Assembly (NCBI GenBank): GCA_027186245.1
Contig: CP114493.1
Span: 1,185,501 to 1,249,500 of the forward strand
Reading direction: 5' to 3'
Origin: Coriaria nepalensis
Lineage: Eukaryota; Streptophyta; Magnoliopsida; Cucurbitales; Coriariaceae
DNA: 64,000 bases
The position numbers were made by a program, and so were the translations under genes. The first letter of the stretch is position 1. Each line of letters opens with the position of its first letter. The notes beneath the pieces are model-generated. The model saw only the letters and a list, made by a program, of their open reading frames with translations. It had not been told where the DNA came from and did no database searches. This document shows positions 1 to 11,700 of the stretch, piece by piece.

Positions 1-844
1 ACCGATGAAACACATTTGTGGAAAAGAATGGACCCGTGTAACACTTATGGAGCAACTTGACATTAGTATTTACTTGAAAATTCAAATAAGCATTGCATAG
101 ATGAAAATGCATATGTGAAGTGACTGGTGAAAAGTTACTGCCGAGTTTCTGATCCACCATTCTGATTCCTGCAGTAGACTAGTAGTTACAAAGCATCACA
201 ACTAACAATTTCGAAGTGGATTTCTACAATCATTTCTTCGGTGGTTGCCTTTTTTGAATGCACAGCTTAGAAATGTCAAGGACAGAAGAATGTGGTAGAC
301 ATATTTAGCTTGCCAAAGATGAAGAAGCGGAAACAAATTATAATGAAATTTTATGAACACTGTTATGTTGGCCTACTGCTAGATATCTTAGTCCAATATC
401 TAAGCAAAGAGAAGAATGATGTGCTGCCAAGATGAGATGAGTTGTAAATGAATGCTAGAGCTAAAGTCCTTTTTGGCTGAGAATTGAAAATAATGGTTAC
501 CAAAAGCAAAATAAATATGTCTAAAGCCTAAATGAAGGATTCCCTCATAAACTTAGTCTAGATGTTTCTTACCTAGTCGTTTGTTAATAATAGAAACCAG
601 ACATTCTAAACCATTCATTACCTGCAAATGAAAGATTAGGACTAGGAAAAATATTGCAGAGAAAGATAGTTCTACATCACTTTAGACAAGAAGAAAAGGA
701 GTCATCATCAAGTATTGAATTTAATTCTAAAAGATTACATTGATTTCTCCAGATGTAATATATGTCTCCAGTTCAATCATCGGTGCCAGAAGTAACTGAA
801 GAGATGCTAAAACAAAAAAATTGATATGTCTATTACAGGTTACC
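1..844. other. Non-coding flank, probably 3' UTR and downstream DNA of MHF2
   Basis: No reading frame here looks like a protein I know, and no repeat is obvious. Part of it is likely the 3' untranslated region of the minus-strand gene whose stop codon lies at 845-847. The rest is AT-rich sequence without a visible signal. Confidence 0.4.
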
Positions 845-2028
845 TCAAAAATCCAATAGCAACTGTGGAAGAACCCTCTCCAAATGAGTTGCTTCAATTT
901 TGCTAACACCTTCTGCCTCTGCAATCATGGCAGCACGCTGAACAGCCTCTGCATTGACATCAAAGCTCTTCCAGAAGTTGGAACACATGCATATCTTACA
1001 TTTAGAGTCCAAAATTACCCAACCCAATTTTAGATCAAGAAAGATTAACCTGTGATAAAGACTTGGAGAAGTTGACCACTCAATTTTAATGCATTTGCAT
1101 TAGCTTCACAAAAAAAATTAAATGGAAGAAGATGAATCTTAACAATTGGTTTCTTTCTTTTTTGGAATTCTGCCTTAAATAGCAAAAATGAACATCATAA
1201 TAATGATTCGCTAGAAAACCACTGATGCAAAATACCTGAAGTCGGCCGATTCTTCTTGGATGTTCCGGCTCCTACCTGTACCAATCAAAACTTTAGCTGG
1301 ACATAAAATACACAGTTCAACAGTCAAACAAGAGCAGTACTACAATTACAGACAAGTATGCATGTTTACTTGAATATTAAGAAAAACACAAAATATAGAC
1401 AGAAATTAGTGGCCGGAGACAGAGTTCGAGAGGAAAATGTTTCCACTCTTATCAACTGAATCAATTATGCACTTGTCTCAACCATATCTTATACAGCATC
1501 TCTATGAATATGACGATTTTTACATCCCCCAACACAATCTCGGATCCACCCTACCACCGTATACAAAAAAAGCTAGTAGCAGTACTGGTGTGAATTGTCA
1601 GAAAATGGAAATCCAACCGTTTGAGAATAAACTAAACAAATATTATTCTGAAATTAATTATGGAAACTCACCTCATGTTCCAACGCGTCACTACATTCGT
1701 TTCTCTCGCGCTCTGTAAAATGTTCATCAAACATAATAGAATTGAAAGTCTGTGATAAAAGCCAGAAAGAAAAATGAACTAAGGACCTGACAGAGAGAGA
1801 GAGAGAGACGGAAGGAAGAAACGAACCTAGGGCTCTTTTGCTCCAAACGAGCTTGAAAACAGCATGGATCAGATCCTGTTATGCACACAATCATAGAGAT
1901 GAAGAGAAATTATACATTCGTGTAAAATGGAGATCTATTAAGATACAGAAAAGATTTACGAAGTAGAAATGCGAAAACATAAGAAGAATTAGGGTTTTTT
2001 TTACAGGTTCGAAAACGTTCTCCGCCAT
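845..2028 (-). CDS. MHF2: MHF2 / CENP-X histone-fold protein
   Basis: Six minus-strand exons, all with GT-AG borders and matching phase: 2005-2028, 1827-1875, 1672-1712, 1236-1275, 1050-1103 and 845-948. They give 103 residues, the usual size for the family. The start is the ATG at 2028, followed by MAENVFEPDLIHAVFKLVW. The last exon ends in THLERVLPQLLLDF, nearly the same as the C-terminus of animal CENP-X/MHF2, and the middle has the ANANALKLS histone-fold segment. The family pairs with MHF1/CENP-S in a DNA-binding tetramer that stimulates FANCM in replication-fork repair and limits meiotic crossovers; it acts in the nucleus. A GA/CT-rich tract just upstream (about 2098-2122) lies in the probable 5' leader. 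The gene appears intact. The exon model is mine; the family call is firm. Confidence 0.93.
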
Positions 2029-2480
2029 GACAATCCAATTTAGAATCAGAGAAGCTTCGGCTATCTATCTGCCTATTTCTCTCCCGCGCGAATTTTTCTC
2101 TCCTCTCTCTCTCTCTCTCTTTTTCGGTCAAATTGGTTCGTGAATAATTAATTAGGAATGATTGGGCTGCGTAATATTCTGTTGGGCCAAGTACTTGGGC
2201 CGCATTGTTGACAATTATGATTTTGAACTTTTTAATCCTGACAAGCCTGTTTGGTTTCATTCATTTCTCCAGTCTCATTTCTTCACGACCAGACGGCCGC
2301 CATTACAGAGCCGTATAATTTATCGTTTTGCTTCTGGTTTGCTTTACTTTCATTAATTTTTTATTTATAGCATAAATTTAGGGAATTCGTTTTAGGAATT
2401 TTTGATTTAGGGATTTCCATTTAGGTAACGTCATTGTTTTTTTTCTTCATTCAAATTGATTGTGGGTTCTCTTCTATATC

Positions 2481-2662
2481 ATGAGGAAGCATTACATCTC
2501 TACTTATGTGCATGCTCCAACATATCAAGTACTGAAGAACCTGAATGAAGAGGGAGATCATGATTTAGAGGATACGATCGGGTAAATGAACAGGAGTTAG
2601 GGGAAAAGATGAAGGAACTGGGAATACAATGTACGATGATGGTTGCATTAAATCTATTATGT
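2481..2662 (+). other. Small possible coding fragment, unrecognised
   Basis: An ATG at 2481 opens a 34-codon frame (start MRKHYISTYVHAP) that stops at 2583-2585. Just after the stop, another frame stays open to a TAG near 2700 and has a protein-like start (VNEQELGEKMKELGIQC). Together they could be one reading frame broken by a one-base shift, or chance. I recognise no family. Around it, from 2100 to 3000, the DNA is AT-rich with no other signal. Confidence 0.2.
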
Positions 2663-3002
2663 ATTGTAATTGTGTTTGAAAAATAGATGTATGGTAATAA
2701 GAATATAATGATATTTGATATGTTCTAAACCTTGTTGTTTTAAGTTGGTATTGAAATTTATTTTGGTTATGATAATTTGAATTATGGTTGTAAGAATTCG
2801 ATGTAGTAATGTATAATTGATATTCTTGATCATTAGTATATATTAATTGTTTCATTCTTAACAATCAAATCAATGATTAAAAAATAAAAAATAATAATAA
2901 TAATAACCACAACATCTTAGTTATAGATTATGAATCTCTTCATTTTCTGAATACTATATGCTAAATCATGGTTTGCGAAAGCAGTTATTAGGACCACATT
3001 AC

Positions 3003-3247
3003 TTGATGAACTAACCTCATCGTTGTGGTCGTCGGCTATGGAACGACCCTTGATGGAACTAAGTATCGGATAGTAAAAAATTCCTGGGGACCAGAATGGG
3101 GTGAGAAAGGTTACATAAGAATAGAGAGAGGTGTCTCGGACGAGGAGGGATTATGCGGTATAGCAATGGAGGCATTGTATCCCGTCAAAAACTCGCCGGA
3201 GAACCCAAGATCAGAATCTTCAAGTTATCCCCAAGGACGAGCTCTAA
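3003..3247 (+). pseudogene. C-terminal relic of a KDEL-tailed papain-like cysteine endopeptidase
   Basis: Only the last part of a C1A protease is present. The frame from about 3025 reads [22 protein letters not shown] and then [13 protein letters not shown] and [13 protein letters not shown], the classic papain C-terminal lobe with the catalytic Asn in NSWG. The codons around the catalytic His, just upstream, are scrambled, and the prodomain and Cys half are missing. After SSSYP a run of four C shifts the frame. In the shifted frame the next codons, 3233-3247, are AAG GAC GAG CTC TAA, that is K-D-E-L-stop. This is the ER-retention tail of the plant CEP class, which acts in programmed cell death. 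The open frame instead runs on to a stop near 3307. It is not a functional gene. Confidence 0.85.
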
Positions 3248-3273
3248 GATGCTTCGTTTCTACCTCTACTGCC

Positions 3274-3358
3274 TTGTGTGATGAACAAAAAGTTATACAT
3301 GTCCTGTAGGTTTAAACGTTCACTAGTTTTGTGTAATGAACCAAAAAGTTATACATGC
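3274..3358 (+). repeat. Short imperfect direct repeat
   Basis: A segment of about 27 bases (TGTGATGAACAAAAAGTTAT and on) recurs about 52 bases downstream with small changes (3328-3358), just after the protease relic. It looks like a local slippage duplication. Confidence 0.6.
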
Positions 3359-3609
3359 GAATATTCCTCAATAGAAGATCTTATTAGATACCATAAAAAT
3401 AAAAAGTTCAACAATTATATTAGGAAGCAACTCTCCTTCCTTCCTTTCAAGAGCACTGTAAAAGTTTTAAACTTATAATTTCAACCTCGGAACAATATGT
3501 AATTAAATACAATGCACATTTTACAGTGCATATACTTAAAATAGAGAGGAGTTGGATCCCGGTTATAAGATGCTTCTAGAAGGTTCTAAAGGGAATGGAA
3601 GTTTCCGAT

Positions 3610-4490
3610 TTAACCATAGCATCTAATGGGATCATTACATCCCTTCTCAGCAGATTGTTTGTTGCCTTGTCCCCCACCCTTTTCAAGATACTGTTGATGA
3701 TACTCTTCTGCTCTGTAAAACCTCTTTGCTGGAAGAATTTCGGTCACAACTTCCTTGTCCTTTACCTCCGCTTGCTTTGCAGCTTTAGATTCTTGAGCTA
3801 AACTTGCTTGCCTTTCATTGTAGTAGTATATTCCTGATCTATATTGTGACCCCACATCCCCACCCTTCAATCAAATATAGAAACACATGAATCAATCATA
3901 CCTAAAATCATTTCAAGATTAATAACAAAACCCATTTCAGTATGAAGAATTACTCGGTAGATATGGTCTATTATAAATAGATCGATCACAATTTTATACA
4001 TAATCCGTTGCGATTGGGTAATCTAATCTGATATTTGAGAGTAAAGTTATGAATATGATCGATCAGTATACAATAAATTGAGTTTATTTAAGAATTTCTG
4101 ATAATATAAAAATACTGTTAATTGAATTAAATTTAAAAAAAGAGTAGAAAAATGAAAGTACATATAAACCTGGCGATTAAGGGTGGTAGGATCATGGCGA
4201 GACCAGAAGAGAGAAAGGAGCTTATCGTACGGGCAGATATTCGGGTCGAAATGGACCCGAACCACCTCCACATGGTTAGTATTTCCGGCGCATACTAGTT
4301 TGTAATTCGGATCCGGCGCGTGACCTTGAGAGTATCCCACTTCCGTTTTGACAACTCCAACCACTCGCTGAAACGCCAGCTCCACTCCCCAGAAACATCC
4401 CGCTCCGAACTGGGCCATTTCGTGGGTCGGATATTCTGGTTTATCCGTATCCAGATCCAGAGCCGGGTTGTGAATCGAGCCTTCTGCCAT
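3610..4490 (-). CDS. MSRA: Peptide methionine sulfoxide reductase A, cytosolic type
   Basis: Two minus-strand exons, 4170-4490 and 3610-3864, join in phase 0 between Gln and Gly to give 191 residues. MsrA reduces the S-epimer of methionine sulfoxide in proteins, repairing oxidative damage with thioredoxin as reductant. The catalytic motif GCFWG is at residues 31-35 (Cys32), preceded by HEMAQFGA. The plant-type C-terminus [11 protein letters not shown] supplies further cysteines for recycling. Residues such as [10 protein letters not shown] and [10 protein letters not shown] are typical of the family. There is no obvious transit peptide; the N-terminus ([10 protein letters not shown]) resembles the cytosolic plant isoforms, so a cytosolic location is inferred. 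The start is the first ATG of the frame. The recent 4-kb duplication begins only about 275 bases upstream of this start, so its promoter is short or lies partly inside the duplicated unit. Confidence 0.95.
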
Positions 4491-4764
4491 TTTTTCTTCT
4501 CTCGGAAAAAATCTCAGATCTTCACGTAGACGATTTCTATTCCAGAGATATTATTAGTAAAGAGAGATTTTCATATGAGGTCCCACGTCATTCATGATTT
4601 TCTGTGTAGCCAATTAGTTTAAGACGCGTGTCATCATAGCATCCAACCAGAAATTCTTTCTATCTCGAAATAGTGTCTAATGAGTGATATATATAATAAG
4701 TGGCGCTTCTTAGTAAGTAATACGTGTATACTAACAATACAACGAATATTTAAAATATATTTAA

Positions 4765-7700
4765 AAAATTGAGGTATTAATTTGGAAAGAAATTTGGCTG
4801 GACGTGGATTTTAAGAACATTGGACCATTTTATATATTATTTTAGGGCATATTTAAAAAGATATATCTTTTTATTATATTTACTATGTATATATACCATA
4901 GTTTTCTCTTTATTTATTATTTTATGAAAACAAATAAAAAATATTATAATTATTATAATGCTCTTCAAATAACAAACATGCTGAAACAAAGAAAAACGGT
5001 AAAATGACCACAATACCATCATCCCTATCATTGAAACATAACATTAACTAAGTAAAAATATATATATATATAAACTTGCGATTTTGATTTTGTGACCAAA
5101 TCGATCCATTTCTCTCTTTTTTTTTTCTTTTTTTTTTTTTCTCATTTCTAATTTATTTTATATCTCATTTCGTCGATTTGATCTGTTTATAAGTTTTGTG
5201 ATCGAAAGTTAAGAGTTTGGAAATAAATAAACCCTTTTAATAAATTTCAAGTTTTTTACTTGATTTTTCTTTAAATATTTAATAAATAAACGAAATATTT
5301 TGGATTCGCATTCTTTTTATTTTATTTGTATTCTGCTTTTGATTCATTCAATATGCAAATGTAGAAATAGGAAAATCAAAAAATTTGAAAATCTAAAAAA
5401 AATAAAGACTATACTTTACTAAGAAAAATAAAGTATATTATAGTACTACTACTAAACATGCACGTGTTCACTAAGAAATTTCAAAACATCTATAAGATGG
5501 TTCTCAAAATATTAGTCCCATCTTTACAATACATCAAAATATTTATAACCATCATTATTTATGATATTAAAGTAGAAGTTTATAATGTAGCTTAGTCATG
5601 GTACCACTACCTACACAACGTATATTACACCCTCTCGACAAATTTGTCCAGATAACTAGATCGATTGCTTATTATTAGTGCCTACAACATGAAAAGTAAG
5701 ACTTGAGCTTTTACTCAACAAGTATAAATATAACTCATAAAGCAATTATAGATATAAATCCATATAATTTATGAAACATATAATCTTTAAAAATATTAAA
5801 ACTCATATTCTTCGTAAAGATTATTATATGCTTCCATCTTACTTTTTCTTATATTTTCTTACTTTTTCTTTTATTAGGCATGTGTATATATCAGTTGAGC
5901 GCTTGACTAATGGAAAGATAGAGGCGCGACCCGATCCGAACGTGCCCATAGTTGGACCTCGACTCTTCCTTTGAGAGATTGATACGTGCCCATCTTATTT
6001 CTTTTTATCTTCATATACCTCTCAATTTCTTAACATTAAATATGAGGTAAACTTTGCATGATTCTTATGAATGCATATGTAGTTCAATAATTTTCTATAA
6101 GGAGCAATTATAATAATTATAGTACTCATAATAGTCAATCATTTCATAACTACAATTAATTAATAACGTGATAACCATGTAATCATTAGAAGCAACTCAT
6201 CGACTTTCAAAAACAATTTTCATATTGTAAGTGAGAGTTATCCTTACTCAGATTTTGTGCTATTTCCTTAAAGGTTTCGAGTATTTCCCAAACACATGGT
6301 CAATTATTCACTATCCAATCAAGAATTTAACTTAACTTAATAAAAACTTAACATTCCATAAGCTTTTCTATTTAGTTAACATATCTCATTATGCATTTTT
6401 TATTTACTTTTAGGAATTTAGTTCCAAATCTTTTCTTATTATAACTTGCTTGATTAAGTGAGTAACTTTTATCCAAATTTTTCCTTCTATATTATCAATT
6501 CTACCTTACGATTCAAGTTATTCTAGTTAACCATTGAAAATAAAATGTTTGGGCCAACCCTTTCTTAACTACTTAGTAGAGGTTTGAATTTTTATATCTC
6601 ATAAACCATAATTTCCATTGATCTAAAATGAGGTGTGGAAATGTTAAGGAGGAGGTGTGAAAATGCTAAAGAAGAGATGTGGAAATTCTTGACATGCATC
6701 AAGGGGTGTTTTCCACCTCTTCCTTCTCATCTATATTTTTTTTAAGTCTTCTAAATTAAGAATTTCAAAGTAATTCCCCTTCTACTTTTTTTACTTTTCA
6801 ATTTACCTCAAGACTTTTAATTTTTTTTATTTTCGTCTGAAAATAATTTCCCAAGTAAACTTGTAATATTGAAATCTTATCTCCGAACTATTTATCTCAT
6901 CATAGGAAGTACCAATGACATAGGAATTTCTTAGTCAACATTGAGCTGCAATATTTAGCTAGGGCTCTTCGAGATGACAAAGTGGGATGAGTTTAAAGAA
7001 GCCTTCAAAGCACAATTTTCCTAAGGAATCTTGAAGATGAAGCATGAGGTGAACTTCATCACTTCACTCATAAGTCTAGTATTTCTGACTATGTGAAAGA
7101 GTTTTCAGAAATATTGTTAGAGCTCCCAGAATTTCCGAAAAAAGAAGCCAAATTTGGTTTCATAGAAGGGTTACAGCCTTGGGCCAAGCAAAAGTTGAAG
7201 AGGAGAAATATTCAAACTCTCAAAGCCGCAATTGAGTAGGCAGAAAGCTTGACTAAGTATTGGCAGGAGGATAAGGCCAATAGTAGTTAGTGGGGTGACA
7301 AAGACAAAGGTGGGGGAGCCACCAATAGTAGCTTCAACAACCGCAATGAGGCGGGCAGGCCCTTTGAAGGGAAGGGTAATGGCAAGGGTCTAGGAAAGAC
7401 ATTTAAGACCAAGATGTTGAAGTGCTTCTTATGTGAAGATAACCACATGGTTCATGATTGTCGAAGAATGCGAAGCTCATCGCGCTTGAAAGAGACAGAT
7501 AACTGGAAGAAGAGGCCAAGATGGGGTCACTCCGACTCCTTGGTGCACTCAAGGCCAAGGTTGTTGAAAGACCCAAAGTGCCAAAAAAGGGATCCATGTA
7601 TGTCGGGATAGACATTGTAGGGGGGCAACTCAGAGTCTAGTGGATTCAAGAGGAACCGATAATTTCATCAAGGCTGACGTTGCGAAGAAGTTCAGTTTCA

Positions 7701-8798
7701 AGTTAGTCAAGTCTAGTAGTTTCACCAAGACAGTCAACTCGAAGGCATTGCCAATCATGGGGATAGCCTATACCAAGACTAGTGTTGGACAATAGTCAGG
7801 AGTCGTCAAGTTCATAGTCATCCCGATATATGACAACGACGTGGTGCTTGGGTTAGACTGGCAAGATCAGGTAAAGGCTTGTCTTATGCCTTACGCCAAT
7901 TCAATCATGATTATGGTTGTTGGTTTTACTTACATGGTCCCGGTCTTAAGAGAGACCCGGTTGAGGATAAACGTGTTGTTTGCTATGCAATTATGCAAGG
8001 GATTGAAGCGAGAGCAAGAGACCTACCTTATAGCTTTAAAGGTGGACGAAGGCGAGTCATCTAAGGAGGGGGAGATTCTAAAGGAAGTGCAAGGAGTTCT
8101 GATACGTAATGCCACCGGAACTTCCAAAGAAGTTGTCACCTAGGAGGGAGGTGGATCATAAGCTAGAGTTGGTGGAAAGAGTGAAGCAACCAGCCATTGC
8201 ACCTTATCGCATGACAACATCCGAGTTAGAAGAGTTGAGGAAGTAACTTAAAAAAATGTTCGAAGCGAGGTTCATTCAACTATCTAAAGGTTCATATAGG
8301 GCACTTGTACTTTTCCAAAATAAGACGGATGGATCATTGGGATTGTGCATTGACTACCGAGTACTCAACAAGCTCATGGTGAAGAATAAATATATGATTC
8401 CTCTCATATTGAATTTGTTCAATCAACTTGGGAGCGCAAGAAAATTCTTCAAGCTAGACTTGCGATCGGGGTATTGGCAAGTCCGGATAGTGGAAAAGGA
8501 TTAGGAGAAGATCGCTTATGTGACGCGGTATGGGTTATACGAGTTCCTAGTGATGTCTTTCGGCCTCACTAATGCACCAGCCATGTTTTGTATGCTTATG
8601 AATAAGGTACTTGCTCAGTTTCTTAACAAGTTTGTAGTTGTTTATCTTGATGATATTGTTGTGTATAGTCACACCTTAGAGAACCATGTTGAGTATTTGA
8701 GGAATGTATTTCCAAGCCTTGAAGAAGAACGAGCTCTACGTTAAGAGGAAAAGGTGATCGGTTGCACAAGAGCTCTAGATTTAGCCCCACAATTTTAA
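4765..8798. repeat. Tandem duplication, copy 1 (4.03 kb)
   Basis: This segment recurs head to tail immediately downstream. By eye I found only three differences over about 4,033 bases: a T-run of 13 versus 12 near 5128-5140, T versus A at 5429/9462, and A versus G at 5713/9746. The unit has about 2.2 kb of AT-rich non-coding DNA followed by a degenerate gypsy fragment. The left border shares TTTAA with the internal junction at about 8794-8798, which suggests microhomology. No LTR pair borders the unit. Confidence 0.95.
6974..8797 (+). pseudogene. Degenerate Ty3/gypsy gag-pro-RT fragment (in copy 1)
   Basis: The remnant reads from a gag-like segment through a zinc knuckle, a protease and part of reverse transcriptase. 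The knuckle near 7424-7460 (CFLCEDNHMVHDC) has the C-x2-C-x3-H-x4-C spacing found in some plant gypsy gags. The protease active-site region near 7639 reads DSRGTDNF, so the glycine of the usual D-[ST]-G is replaced. The RT part has LDLRSGYWQVRI, FGLTNAPAMF and YLDDIVVYS, with the catalytic aspartates kept. Stops interrupt gag (for example 7024 and 7238) and RT (8245, 8502), and the frame is shifted at the right end. RNase H and integrase are absent. The YLDD and knuckle style recall chromoviruses, but I cannot place the clade. Not functional. Confidence 0.88.
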
Positions 8799-11700
8799 GA
8801 AATTGAGGTATTAATTTGGAAAGAAATTTGGCTGGACGTGGATTTTAAGAACATTGGACCATTTTATATATTATTTTAGGGCATATTTAAAAAGATATAT
8901 CTTTTTATTATATTTACTATGTATATATACCATAGTTTTCTCTTTATTTATTATTTTATGAAAACAAATAAAAAATATTATAATTATTATAATGCTCTTC
9001 AAATAACAAACATGCTGAAACAAAGAAAAACGGTAAAATGACCACAATACCATCATCCCTATCATTGAAACATAACATTAACTAAGTAAAAATATATATA
9101 TATATAAACTTGCGATTTTGATTTTGTGACCAAATCGATCCATTTCTCTCTTTTTTTTTTCTTTTTTTTTTTTCTCATTTCTAATTTATTTTATATCTCA
9201 TTTCGTCGATTTGATCTGTTTATAAGTTTTGTGATCGAAAGTTAAGAGTTTGGAAATAAATAAACCCTTTTAATAAATTTCAAGTTTTTTACTTGATTTT
9301 TCTTTAAATATTTAATAAATAAACGAAATATTTTGGATTCGCATTCTTTTTATTTTATTTGTATTCTGCTTTTGATTCATTCAATATGCAAATGTAGAAA
9401 TAGGAAAATCAAAAAATTTGAAAATCTAAAAAAAATAAAGACTATACTTTACTAAGAAAAAAAAAGTATATTATAGTACTACTACTAAACATGCACGTGT
9501 TCACTAAGAAATTTCAAAACATCTATAAGATGGTTCTCAAAATATTAGTCCCATCTTTACAATACATCAAAATATTTATAACCATCATTATTTATGATAT
9601 TAAAGTAGAAGTTTATAATGTAGCTTAGTCATGGTACCACTACCTACACAACGTATATTACACCCTCTCGACAAATTTGTCCAGATAACTAGATCGATTG
9701 CTTATTATTAGTGCCTACAACATGAAAAGTAAGACTTGAGCTTTTGCTCAACAAGTATAAATATAACTCATAAAGCAATTATAGATATAAATCCATATAA
9801 TTTATGAAACATATAATCTTTAAAAATATTAAAACTCATATTCTTCGTAAAGATTATTATATGCTTCCATCTTACTTTTTCTTATATTTTCTTACTTTTT
9901 CTTTTATTAGGCATGTGTATATATCAGTTGAGCGCTTGACTAATGGAAAGATAGAGGCGCGACCCGATCCGAACGTGCCCATAGTTGGACCTCGACTCTT
10001 CCTTTGAGAGATTGATACGTGCCCATCTTATTTCTTTTTATCTTCATATACCTCTCAATTTCTTAACATTAAATATGAGGTAAACTTTGCATGATTCTTA
10101 TGAATGCATATGTAGTTCAATAATTTTCTATAAGGAGCAATTATAATAATTATAGTACTCATAATAGTCAATCATTTCATAACTACAATTAATTAATAAC
10201 GTGATAACCATGTAATCATTAGAAGCAACTCATCGACTTTCAAAAACAATTTTCATATTGTAAGTGAGAGTTATCCTTACTCAGATTTTGTGCTATTTCC
10301 TTAAAGGTTTCGAGTATTTCCCAAACACATGGTCAATTATTCACTATCCAATCAAGAATTTAACTTAACTTAATAAAAACTTAACATTCCATAAGCTTTT
10401 CTATTTAGTTAACATATCTCATTATGCATTTTTTATTTACTTTTAGGAATTTAGTTCCAAATCTTTTCTTATTATAACTTGCTTGATTAAGTGAGTAACT
10501 TTTATCCAAATTTTTCCTTCTATATTATCAATTCTACCTTACGATTCAAGTTATTCTAGTTAACCATTGAAAATAAAATGTTTGGGCCAACCCTTTCTTA
10601 ACTACTTAGTAGAGGTTTGAATTTTTATATCTCATAAACCATAATTTCCATTGATCTAAAATGAGGTGTGGAAATGTTAAGGAGGAGGTGTGAAAATGCT
10701 AAAGAAGAGATGTGGAAATTCTTGACATGCATCAAGGGGTGTTTTCCACCTCTTCCTTCTCATCTATATTTTTTTTAAGTCTTCTAAATTAAGAATTTCA
10801 AAGTAATTCCCCTTCTACTTTTTTTACTTTTCAATTTACCTCAAGACTTTTAATTTTTTTTATTTTCGTCTGAAAATAATTTCCCAAGTAAACTTGTAAT
10901 ATTGAAATCTTATCTCCGAACTATTTATCTCATCATAGGAAGTACCAATGACATAGGAATTTCTTAGTCAACATTGAGCTGCAATATTTAGCTAGGGCTC
11001 TTCGAGATGACAAAGTGGGATGAGTTTAAAGAAGCCTTCAAAGCACAATTTTCCTAAGGAATCTTGAAGATGAAGCATGAGGTGAACTTCATCACTTCAC
11101 TCATAAGTCTAGTATTTCTGACTATGTGAAAGAGTTTTCAGAAATATTGTTAGAGCTCCCAGAATTTCCGAAAAAAGAAGCCAAATTTGGTTTCATAGAA
11201 GGGTTACAGCCTTGGGCCAAGCAAAAGTTGAAGAGGAGAAATATTCAAACTCTCAAAGCCGCAATTGAGTAGGCAGAAAGCTTGACTAAGTATTGGCAGG
11301 AGGATAAGGCCAATAGTAGTTAGTGGGGTGACAAAGACAAAGGTGGGGGAGCCACCAATAGTAGCTTCAACAACCGCAATGAGGCGGGCAGGCCCTTTGA
11401 AGGGAAGGGTAATGGCAAGGGTCTAGGAAAGACATTTAAGACCAAGATGTTGAAGTGCTTCTTATGTGAAGATAACCACATGGTTCATGATTGTCGAAGA
11501 ATGCGAAGCTCATCGCGCTTGAAAGAGACAGATAACTGGAAGAAGAGGCCAAGATGGGGTCACTCCGACTCCTTGGTGCACTCAAGGCCAAGGTTGTTGA
11601 AAGACCCAAAGTGCCAAAAAAGGGATCCATGTATGTCGGGATAGACATTGTAGGGGGGCAACTCAGAGTCTAGTGGATTCAAGAGGAACCGATAATTTCA

